Source: Nematopogon swammerdamellus
Lineage: Eukaryota; Arthropoda; Insecta; Lepidoptera; Adelidae
Direction of reading: 5' to 3'
NCBI GenBank assembly: GCA_946902875.1
Contig: OX336340.1
Span: 11,547,566 to 11,611,565 of the forward strand
DNA length: 64,000 nt
Below the pieces are notes generated by a model. That model had not been told where the DNA came from, did not search any database, and saw nothing but the letters and a program-made list of their open reading frames with translations. Positions 1 to 12,200 of this stretch are shown here, piece by piece. The first letter of the stretch is position 1; each line of letters begins with the position of its first letter. The position numbers and the translations under genes are program-made.

Positions 1-110
1 CAACCGAGGCTGACAATTAGCGCGAAACAAAAATTGGCACGGGCAACTTTTTTTAATCCCGATGATCCTGTTACAACGATTATCCTGTGAACAATTACAT
101 GACATTACAG

Positions 111-204
111 GATAAGAGATGTCGCAACCCGCCCACCGCGCCGCAGAAGATCGAGCGAGTCATCACGCTCTGCCAGGACGAGATCAAGCTCTCCATACTC
201 AGGG
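111..204 (+). CDS. OBP first visible coding exon
   Basis: Follows an acceptor (ttacag at 105-110) and ends at GG|GTGAGT. It encodes DKRCRNPPTAPQKIERV through SILR, enters in phase 0 and leaves one base. The GTG at 87 is intronic, not a start; the real start is outside the window. It carries cysteines C4 and C21 of the visible protein. Confidence 0.85.
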
Positions 205-3200
205 GTGAGTTATGCCCAGTGTGTCATATCAATGAGGAAGTGAATACAATTAATCACCAAATATTTCCCATCCCAAAGTAACTTCAAACAAAACAAAAAA
301 TAGTTTTCTATTACAAATGAAGTGAACGGCCCGCAACAAAGGTCAAGATGCACCACGCTGCGACATCACAAGCTTGCTCAACATCGATTCCAGTGAAAGT
401 GGATTGGTTGGAGCCAATCGTAGGTATTACCTGCAGAGTGTGGTGCGGTGCGATGCGCCAGCCAGTCGCCCCGTAGCCACCAGGTACCTAGGTACTCAAT
501 CCAACTGGGCATGCATGTAATTCGCAGTATAATAGTTTCGCCTAGATATCTAGAAAGGGTGAAGGCAGTAGCGAGTTTAATTAATGCAAGCGTGACGCAC
601 AGTGTTGCGTTATTTAGAGCGCTTGCACCTTCGCCCGAAGGCAGACGTTTATTAACGTAACAAACCTACAATTATACCGGGAGCTTGCAGATCCATTGTA
701 AAAATATAATTTGCACTGACGACATGAACAGCTCGTGAACGATACGAGTATTCGTGTAGGTACCTACTCATATGTTCAATCGATTACTCATTGAAAAATT
801 ATCTTCCAATAAAAATACATTATTATCTTATAACTTAAACCGCCGAACTAAAAACGTTATTGGGTTGGGATTTTGGGATGAAATTAGTTGATATTATATG
901 CAACGCCTGAATTCCAATTTAAAATGTGAAGAGTGTAAAACACTCCCAGTATGTACATAGTTGAAATTGGTCATGAACTTGAACTGTATAGTAGATGTAC
1001 TTAATGTGCATAGTCCTCTAGTCTAGTAGATAGATGGTATGTGCTGCTATATCAATAAATATACAGGAATTCCCACTTCGGCCGGATGTGCTTACCACCA
1101 CAGGATTCCTCATTTAATAAGCTTAAAAAAAGTTGTTGTTGTGCTGAATTTTTCCTAGTATGTAGGTACTCGTATTTTTCAACATAATCGAGGATTTATG
1201 GGTTAGGAAAGCCAAAACCATGTCAAACATCGGAAACTAACATTTTAATGGCGATTATATGAAAAAAATACGAGTCCTAGAAAAACAAATTTACTGAGCT
1301 TTTTTAGATTTGTATGTACATAATTAAATCGAAGGGCGCATACCTACAAATCCGAAGACCGAGCTGCATCTGATGAATTAGTACTTGTGAGTAGGTAGCT
1401 ACTTCACCGAGGTACTTTCTCGAAGTAAGTAAATTAATCAGGGCTAGTCCGAAATTTGAACTGCGTAAATATAAATAATAATTCTTTCTCAAAATGTGTA
1501 CCTAATAATTAGTGAGGACGAGCTGCGCAAGTATACGTTTGAACAATAGAAGATAGCGAGGAAAGTAGATAAGACAAGAAAAGTATGTAGAAAACTACTC
1601 ACGACTCACGATATTATTGTAACAGAACCGAAAACTTATATGTTTGCATGGAAAACACGCACGGTTCGTTCCGTATGGAAATTGCATCCACGAGCAAACC
1701 AGAAATATTACGATACATACTTACATATTATCAAAACATATTTGAAATACTTGCATAGTCGGAAAGCAGGTAGGTGTAGTATTTAATTTTTTTCCCAATG
1801 TAGTTGGATGTACCATTAAGTTTATTGTTTATTTATCATTCATATGGCAGTAAAACTGGACTCGAACTTTTCATAAATTGTTCTATCCGGTTCGATTACA
1901 CACACGAAGAAGAACCGACAAGAAACTTTGCAGGGTATTTTTTTCCTATTATTATTATTAGACGTATTTTAGTGACTAGCCACAGAATAACATCACCTAC
2001 AGTCTATAAAAAAAATAGCTTGAGAGCAAGATTAACAATTTAACTGAGAATTCTGACTACAAAGACTTATTAATTAGTTGTCAAACTTTGATACGTAATT
2101 TGTATCAACTTAAATGTTAGTACATTAAACATACCTGCTACAATGTACTGTTAGCGCGCACGTTCGTGGGCTCTGCGGGCGGAGGCCGATAGATCTTTAA
2201 ACTATTATCCCTGCTTTGTCTTCGTACTTAAACCACGCAATAAAACCTTATTAGATAAATAATTGTATGTCATTAATAAAAAAAGAGGTTTCCTAAACGT
2301 CGTTACTTTCAGAGATTGATTCACAACACTATACATTCTATTCTCGCTTTCCTGCCGGAGGCCACGAACGTACGCGCTGACTGTAGTATAATCGTAAAAA
2401 AAAAATTGCCTGTCTGTAAAGTCGGTTTACGGACGATAGTTTTACGTGATAACGTCATTCCGAAAATAATTCTTAGGTGGTTATAAAAAAAATTAAACAC
2501 ACTAAAAAAAATTTAACACCGTAACATTGCTTAAAAAACAAAAAAAAAAAACAAAAAAAAATTGAGGGATTCGAACCCATGGTCAAAAAGCGGCCAAGTG
2601 CGTGTCGGGCCACGCGCAGTGTAGGGTTCCGTAGTTGCGGAACCCTATCAAAATACATTATTTGATTATTTGTATAATTTTGTAGGGGAAATAAATGAAT
2701 GTTAATTTGAAAAAGTTCTTCAACAGTGAAATGATGGCTGTCGTCGTCGTCCGTACATTTTTTAAGTTGGTCGACTATTACTGGTCAACCTGTACAGCCT
2801 ACTTAGCTGTGATAGTTTTCCTTTTAATTTCGATATACAGGGTGTAAAAACGTCGAGTGCATTAAATTTAGGAAATGATTATTGGGATCAAGAGTAACAA
2901 AAAAGTCAAATAACTTTTTTCTGAATTCCCTTTAAATAAAAAGTTACAGTTTTCATACAAACTAATTGATTATTTTAGTGTAAAAATGATCTAATGACAA
3001 CAGGGCGGCGCGGAAAGGGGGAAGAGAGGGTGAGACATGAGCGCCTCGGACGGAGGTGTTGGCGGGAGGGCGGGGGTTAGCTTTGTGAGTGGAGGACTGA
3101 AGGTCGGCAGGCGGAGGGTGCGGAGTGGCAACAACACGTTAAATTACACTAGACGAAAACATACGTTTCAAAAATTCATATCTCGAAAACTAGACACTTT

Positions 3201-6200
3201 AGAGAAAAACTTTGTTTACTTTTTTGTCTAGGAAAAACATGAGGATTGCGCTGGCGAAATTAATGTACTCGCCGTTTTAACACCCTGTATATACTACTGC
3301 GGTGAATTTTTTCACATTTCTAATAACAACCGTTTAGCTGGCAGGGGGGGGGGGGGGACACTTGACTCTAACAAAAATTTGCACTTAAAAGCTTAATAAT
3401 TCGTAAACGGATCCCTAAATCGAAAAATGCTTTTCACAAACTCGCAATATTTTCCAAATACCTATCCAACGATACCCCACACGATGGGGTAGACGTGAAA
3501 AAAAATATTCATCCCCACTTTTCGTGTAGGGGAGGTACCCTAAAAAAAAATTATTTAATTTTTTTTATTTTACCACTTTGTCGGCGTTATTAATATTAAT
3601 ACCCATACCAACTTACAACTTTCTAATACTAAGGGTCTCTGAGCTAAGCCGCGGACAGACAGACGGACGGACAGACGGACAGACGGACGGACATGGCGAA
3701 ACTATAAGGGTTCCTTGTTGACTACGGAACCCTAAAAATACACTCTTGCCGCTGAGCCAAGAAGTCACATAAACGACCAAACGAATATCGGATTCCCTTG
3801 GTTCGCTTTCGGCTTGGGCCGATTGTGCCTCTCTATCGCTTGTTATTTGCTCTCGTTTGCACACACAGGCTCAGATGGAACGTGACACTTTTTCGTGCGT
3901 GCAGCCGGTGTTCATCAATTTATAAGACGTGACGTTATCACGTCAAAAGTTATAAATAAATATTAGGATACTACATAAGTATCAAGATGTCAAATGGGTT
4001 AATAAAATTGAGGTATTAATCGTACCTATTCAAGCACTGCTGTTGTCGCAGCGCTGTGCGGCTCGGCCTCCGTCATACATAACCTCATAGTAAAGCGAGC
4101 GATTTAGGTACAAAATGCACGTCTGACTCGCCTTCAATAGTAATCGTCGTTGCGCAAGCCGCTCCGCCGCCCGGCCCGCCTGCCCCTCATTATTACAGAG
4201 CGCAACACTTGACGCTAAACCACTATTGCAGTGTTCATGCCTACCATGCAGCACCGCCGCGCCGCCGCGCCGCCGCCGCCGCGTTGTTGTCGAATGTCGC
4301 CTTCGTCTTAATTTCACGACATTTTTAATTTGTCGCCTCTTTAGATAACGCGCGTCCTGCTACTGAAAATATTTTGTTATGAAAATTCTTTATTTCAAAT
4401 AAAATAATTAAATCTAGACCTAAAAATAACTAAATTAACTATAAAAATAAATCTGACTAGGCATAAATAAAAATAATAAATAAATTAAATTAATTAAATA
4501 ATTTAATTTAAATACTTAAATACATAATTTTCTACAAAATTCTAAATTGTACGTCTGCATAATATTATGCACTTGACGACTTTTTACCCGACTACCGCGA
4601 AGGCAAAAGGAAGGGTTAAGTATTTTATAAAATAAAATGCACTCCCTTAGTGAGGCAAGTAAAAAGTACATAAATTTTTTTTTATGGAAACTGCACGGTT
4701 GGCTACATCACCTACAACGTCCGTGATGTCAGCCCATAACACCGGGTGAACTAGGTGCCATGTCAGTGTGCTTCCCCTTTTGATCGTGCCGGCTACACTG
4801 AACTGGTCGGAAAACACAAACTAAACTATTTACATAGCCGTTTCATCCGACGTTTCATTCAGTGCGGTGGTACCAACCCGGGCGGGTTAAACCCTACCAC
4901 CAAGTAAGATTACATATATGATACATAATATATCGTACTGTATAATATCTCCGCAAGTGCGCATGCTTTGTCAAGGTTGCTCCAGCACTAGCTGTTAACA
5001 CCTCCGCACTGCTTCTGATGTGCTAAACTGCTAAACATCTCTCGGTCACCGCTGTGTACATAGTATGTAGCCGGCAGTAAACAATGAACATCGAGCTTTA
5101 GAAAGCGACAATGCGGTTGTAGAGCGTCGTCCCTGTCGCACAGAGATGTTCGAGCTAGTGCGACAACTCTACAACCGCATTGTCTCTACTATCTAAAGCT
5201 CCATGTTCATTATTTACTGCCGGCTGCTGTACTCTGCTAGACGCACAGATCACGTCCACAGAACAACGATCGGGCCACACCGCCCGCGACTGGTCTGGTT
5301 CAAAGCTCCTTGGATCACGTCGTTGTTTCTGTGTGAACTGTCCAAGTATGTTTCGCAAACATAATGCAAGCCACGCACAACGTGAATTGTTTCGGAGGTA
5401 ACAAAAGCTATTAGTAAGCACTAATCACAAGCAGGCTATCTTGTCGCGTGGCCATAGGTACTACGTGTGCCAGTACTTAACGTGATCACTGATGATCAGT
5501 GATGATCAGTGAGCAAGAAAATTACACTTATTAATTTTACATTTGGTTCTCAAACGTGCAAATTTGAATAGGTTTTTTTTTGCGCGCAGGTGACATACGC
5601 AACCTCTCACATTTGATCAATAACGTAATCTTTCGAACTTAATTATTTAAATAAAATAATTAGAAAACAAATACTTATAAAATTAAATTTGTTTCTACAA
5701 AAACTAAATATCTTCTAAAAATGCCCTGGTAGTCGTGGGACTACCGGTAGACATAGACATGAAATCATGGGCAGACATAATTTCAGATAGAGAATTTTTT
5801 TTTACAGAAGGAAACAAATTTCAAGTCGATCCGACCAGTAGTTTAGGAGTTATAGACATTTATTGATTTTCGAAGCCTTTTTTGTAAAGGCTATTACGTC
5901 ATCAATTGTTCATTTTATTCATTGACGTTGCCATAGGTGGAAGGGGGGCGAGTGACTCTATCACCAAAAAACTAAAAACAAATTATTTATTAAAAATAAA
6001 TGAAAAAAACTATAAAAACAAAAATTATAAAATAAAATAAACAATTTATGAAAAAAAATAATTCAAAAACTCCCTTCGAGACCAATCATCTCCTCCAGCG
6101 GATGATTAGTCTGGGATCAGTAGTTTCCGTAATAAGCTGTCCTCTCAAAAGAAAAAAAAAACAAAATAAATACATTTAAAAAAACTCTCGTCGCGACTTA

Positions 6201-9200
6201 TCATTTCCTCCAGCGAATGCGTAGTCTGGGATCAGGAGTTTCAGAGATATGCCCTAAAAAAAAGTTTTATCTCGTCGAGACTTATCATTTTCCATATGGG
6301 AATGAGTAGGCTAGGCTGAGTGGGATCAGTAGTTTCCGAGATATGCCCTCTCAAAGTCTTTTTCCTTTTTTTTTCGAAACGGTTGCACTGATTTTTTACG
6401 ATTTTTTTTACGGAAGCATATAAATTTCAAGTCGATCTGACCAGTAGTTTTGGAGTTATAGGCATTTATTGATTTTCGAAGCCTTTTTTGTAAAGGCTAT
6501 GACGCTATCAATTATTGTTCATATTATTCATTGAAGTTGCCATAGGTGGAAGGCGGCCGAGTGACTCTATCACCTGACATCTGGTTTGCTGGGATTGGTT
6601 GAGCGGTTCGTGAGATAGTGGTATGCCGAAAGTACATAAAAATGACGGTACATTTTTGCAAATGGCACGGGTAAGACATTACATATTTTGGATTCCATGT
6701 CAAAAAAACGATTAACATTTCATTGTCGTTATTTTAAACAAAATAACGGAGTCTGCCGGCGCGGCGCCGGTCTCCACACAGTAAAAACTCACACACGAAA
6801 AGTGCATGCAATATAATAAAATGAGAGAAGAAAGCAAATAAGGAAGGTTGTGCGGGCTCGACATTAACTGTATTCAGTGAGGTCACACACAACTCGAGAC
6901 TCTGTGGAGCAAATGACACGGCGCGGAATATTGACTCATCCATCGATCGTCTCAACTCAAGGAAGGTGCGTAATACCACTTTAGATAAGATGTGTGGGCA
7001 GATTTGAATATTTTGTTACCTACACATAACGAGTATTCATTATATTAGGAATTAAAGATTCTGCTGAAGTTTTGAGATACCTCCGTCAAAGATAAACTTT
7101 AAAACAACGTTCTATAAAAAAAAATTTTTTTTTACTATTTGTTCCTTCATCAACCTAGAAAATATTCTAAAACTTTTTAAAAAGTTTTCTGATAGGTTGT
7201 TCAATGTTAATATTTTCATCATTAATATTTTTTTTTATTGTAACTTTCCCGGGATCTGTCGGTATGGATGAGATGTTTTATTTATTAACCTGATTTACAG
7301 ATCTCATTTATGTCATTGGTCCAGGGTTGTTCTTTTTTCTTTATATTTAAATAATTGGTAGTTTATATTAAATAATTAACAATTTTAGATATTATGTTAA
7401 CATTGCATGACTGTACTTGTGAATTACATGCCTCGTTTATTATTAATTATTATTGCAGTAGTTTGAAAGTTGAACAATAAAAAAATCGGTCTGAGATTCT
7501 CGGACTAAGTATGATCAATCACTTTTAACTCAACCATTCGGAGCTAAGCCAAATTCCACAGGTGATCCTTATTTAGGATCAGGGTATGCTAGGGTAGGGG
7601 GATCAGGGTGTTGTAACGGCCACTACATAAAATTTAGGAAATGATTATTGGGATCAGTAGTAACAAAACTTTTTTCCGAATTCCCTTTAAATAAAAAGTT
7701 ACAGTTTTCATACAAACTAATGTATTAATTTAGTGTAAAAAGGATCTAATGTTCTTCACGAACGTGGGAATGAAAGGCGCGCGGTGAGAGAGCGGCGCGG
7801 CGCGGCGCGGCGCGGTGGGGCATTAGTTTTTAACATTAGACCCCGATACCGTTCCCGCGCCAGCACCCTCCCCCCGCGCGCGTCAAATTAAACTTGATGA
7901 AAACATAAATTTAAAAAATTAATATCTCGAAAACTAGATACTTTAGAGAAAAACTTTATTTACTTTTTTGTCTCGGAAAAACATGATGATTGCGCTGGCG
8001 AAATTAATGTACTGACCGTTAACAACAACCTGTATAAGCTAATAATAACATATGAAAAGAATAAAGAAGAGATACCTGCCTAACTCTTTATAAATACGTG
8101 CAACTTGTTCCAGAAGAAATCTCTAACAACGTCTTGCACGTTGTACGTTGATTGGTTGGTCGTGTGGCGAGCGAGACGCCTGCGCCTACGCGAATGACAC
8201 CAACAGCGCTGTGCGAACAGCAAATGTGCCTTATAGTCCCGAGCAACTCACATCTTCGCATCGAAGAAACCGAAATATTGTCCGCAGTCTTTGATGTTTG
8301 GTACATTTATGTTTATGCATTGAATGCACATAAATGTGTTATTTTCTGAAATCGTTGCTTCATGCGGTGTCGTCAATAGATTAATATCAATATCAACATT
8401 ATTAAAACATTAAATGGCGATATTTTGTAATGCCGTTGGACTACAGATCTGACACTCCACGAAAGACTGCATTATTTCATGTTTGACTTTGCTTGTACCT
8501 ACTGGTCAGAGGTGAGGTCCGGCCGGAAACCTTAGAGCGGATACCGATCTTTGTGCATAACGTGAATTATAGCAATATTTGACGTTGTCTAAAATTAAAT
8601 AAATAATTAAAAATAAATCATCGAATTAAATATTATTATCCGATCCACTCGGAATTTCTACTTTACCGCTGTTTCCTTCTTCATAATTACTAGATATAAT
8701 AGTATGTAGATGCATATTTGGTAGAATATTGAAACTGGATTCAATATTCTACCGCCTTGGAACACTGAGGCGGTCCGAAGGCCATAATTTGTGTGTAAAT
8801 TAAACGGATAAGTTCGGCAGGAAGGTTTACGCAGGAATGTCACCTAGTACTAGGTTACTATTAAATAGTAACCTAGTACTAGGTGACATTCTAATTTATT
8901 TTAGTTACATACAAAATCATCCTGCAACTCGAAACCACTTCCACTACTAGTCGGTTGAGCAAGGCATTGTGTTTCCCAAATCGCTTTCTACGTTGATTGT
9001 TAAATTTTCGAAACAATTTGTCAAAGTGATAGTGTTCACATATCAACTTGATACAGACGAAGAGTGGCCTTCTCTGTTAGAGGCTGTGGGTAAAACAAAA
9101 ACAAAAAATTATAAATAAGTTTTCTCGTTTCTTGGTCGTCTTATATGTAAGCAGAGGCAATGATAACCTAATTGCGAAAATTAAACGAAAGTAACAAACT

Positions 9201-12200
9201 AAAAGTATGTAGGTAGTAGAAATCTGGCTCTCTGTCTATTCGACGCTTTTTGCTTACCGACAAGCTCGACTATATAATGTTCTATACTGGCCCTTTGATT
9301 GTTTCCTACATGTATTTTTTATTCGAGGTCGGCTTTTAACATTTTTATTTATTTGTTACTCGCAGTTAGTTAGGTACTATCACAACATCGTTGGACACCT
9401 CATTCAGCAACGTCAACTGCGTTACTACGCTTACTGGTCGGTGTTCAGCAAGATTCATTCAGCCGTTTTGGAGTTACGAGATAATAAATAAACTTAACCA
9501 CTCACTCATCCCATACATACATAGGTATACCTACGCAAAATTACATACATACATACATACAAGTGAAACCATTACCGTTTTTTGCGATCGCAGTCGGGTA
9601 AAAATACTTATGTACGCTCAAATGCGAAGCAGATGCTATCAGATGATTAAGGATTTCAATAATCTCCTCGGAGCCACCGTTGTTCCTATAATCACTAAAG
9701 ATTTACGCAAGCACGACCTATTTCTCCGTCATCGTTACGCGCGGTTGCATAACTTGCATTATTGACTGTTTCTTCAGTCGGTGCTCCTCTATGAAAAGTG
9801 GTGTAACTGCATTCCCACACGCCACACGTTATGTAGGTACTAACTACTCACGTGCATGAAACTCGGCACATCCGATTCAGTTTTTCCTAATGAACTGAAT
9901 TACAAAAATTTGCGTAATTGAGGAAATTGAGTTAAGTGTGTGGTCGTTATTGTTAGTTGTTGGTATAAATTAATATTATACGTTATAAGTTTCATGTTAT
10001 TTAAACTTAATTTCCCTTTCCTATGCCTCCCAATCAGTATAATCTAATTCAGTCTCACTAATCCGGCACCCTACGCCCCCCCGCTCCCTCAGGTCAAGTG
10101 TCCGCCGCAAGTTAAAAAAAAAAGTGCGTGTCGAGCTTAAGAAGGAGACAATCCGGTTGTAGAGCGTCGTCCCTGTCGCACGAACACGGTATCTTTTTAA
10201 AGCTCCACACGCATTATTTGCCGCCTGGAACTGTAATGCTCTATTTACCTCGAATTTACCTATGCACCAGTAACCGAACATTCCTGTAATAGTGGCGGAT
10301 TAGTGAGACTCTACCTACTGTGTTAAATATTTTAACATTATAATATAATAATGTACAAGTAGGTATAGGTAGGTACACGAATACCTTTACTTTGAAACAA
10401 AATTACCCTCTACAAGTGAGGTAGTTGTGAGTAGGGTAGTGAGGGTAGCATAATAACATAATATCGATAAACTTTATTGCATTAAACTTGATGTACTAAA
10501 TACATACACTATTACAATCGCCGTTAAAACTCAAAACAATACATGGTACTCCTACCGATTTCAGCAACGCTGCAGTTTTTTTATGGAAACTGACAGGGTT
10601 GGCTACATCACCTGCTACATCCGTGATGTCAGCCCATAACACCTTGGTGAACTAAGGGGCCATGTCAGTGCTTCCCTTCGGTCGTGCCGTCTACACTGAA
10701 CTGGGCTGAAAACACGAACTATTTAAATAACCGTTTCAACAGACCTTTAATTCAGTGCGGTGGTATCAACCCGGGCGGGTTAAACCCTACAACCTAATAA
10801 GGTAAGAAGGGAAGGGGCAGTTTGACTTGGAATCCGAATCACGGTCAGCCTCCAACGGTCGAGTCGAGAGGTCACCCACCCATCCATCCACTGACCGCGC
10901 CCAGGTGTGCTTATGATCCGACTAACAGTAGACCGACCGCACCACAGAGCTACCGAGTCTCCAGTACTAGTCTCACTCATACCATCTGGTCGCCATCGCA
11001 TCGGACCGCTGCGCGCTGATAGTGGAAGCGGGTCGCAGAAAGTGAACGTTCACGGATAGCACAGTCGTCTCTAGAATGTGTATCTATTTGCAAAGCTAAG
11101 GGCTCCAATCCGGCGGCCTCGTGAGCTGCTTTGCAGTTACTCGTTTTCCTGACATTCTCTATTATTTTTTATTAGCTACGTGCATAAGTCAGTGGCTACG
11201 TGCAAGTGATTTTATGGAGCAGCTGTGAGGCTGAGAACGTACGTTTTCTGGTTTGTGGATTATTGTGTAGTGGTTAAAATTGGAAAGTGGTTGCTATAGC
11301 TCTACGCAGTATTAAAATGTCTAGAGCTATGGAATATTTAATTTTATTTTTTTCCAATAACTACAAACATTCCAAGTACAATATTGGACTACGTAGAGGT
11401 AACATAGCGCAGAATATTTTTTTTTTTATTATATTGAAACGGACACGCTTTGCTACATCACCTGCTACATCCGTGATGTCAGCCCATAACACCTTGGTGA
11501 ACTAGGTGCCATGCCAGTGCTTCCCTTCAGTCGTTCCGGCTACACTGAACTGGATAGAAAAAACGAACTAATCTAATTGCATAGCCGTTTCAACTGACCT
11601 TTTATTGACCTTTCAATGATCTGGCATACATGCTCACTGTACTCGCAAGAGTGCAGGGATGGACGTCTGAATTTTATAGCTGGAAGGCTGGTATTTCTGG
11701 ACGTCTATAAAAAAACGTAAGAGAGAAACTGTCTGATCCACTGAACTGAACTGACATCCATGACCTTTAATTCTATGCGGTGGTATCACCAGGGCCGATT
11801 AAACCCTACCACCTAGTAAGGTAAGAAGGGAAATTGTGCGCTTTAAATCAGACTACGAAATTTTTAAATGTATATAACGTATTAGAGGTGCAATTAATGA
11901 ACTTTAAGAAGGCTTGTAGGAAGCTATATGGACGTACTCGCCTTTATTATGAACTTAATCAAGCATAGCCGCAACAGAGCTCGGTGAGCGTTGTTGGTCC
12001 ATCTCGCCGTGCGGGAGTGAGCTGGGAGGCTGAGTATCAGACAGTGGGTAACTGTGCGTGTGTGGCGTGTTGCAGAGGCTCTCGACGTGATCAAGGAGGA
12101 GCACACGATGCCGCAGAAGCGGAGTCGCAACAAGCGCGAGGTGCCCTTCACGCACGACGAGAAGCGCATCGCGGGGGTACGTCGACAACTATCATTCTCT

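Larger units (their letters stand above)
2406..3950 (+). mobile_element. Element G split by later insertions (three-layer nest)
   Basis: The two ends of one short element lie at 2406-2463 (TGTCTGTAAAGTCGGTTTAC onward) and about 3812-3948 (CGGCTTGGGCCGATTG to CACGTCA). An uninterrupted copy at 14955-15200 on the other strand joins them directly. The 1.3 kb between contains an H repeat that itself contains an E-type element, so the order of insertion can be read. Confidence 0.6.
8036..10126. other. OBP intron: two palindromes, otherwise unremarkable
   Basis: Contains the palindromes listed separately (8720-8753, 8836-8890) and a short CATA microsatellite near 9543-9560. The 124-codon open frame at 9391-9765 includes the common repeat phrase CATTCAGCCGTTTTGGAGTT and does not look like a gene. 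Confidence 0.45.

Noticed and set aside
9391..9765. 124-codon open frame
   Set aside because: Covers a common repeat phrase and a CATA microsatellite; no domain-like pattern.
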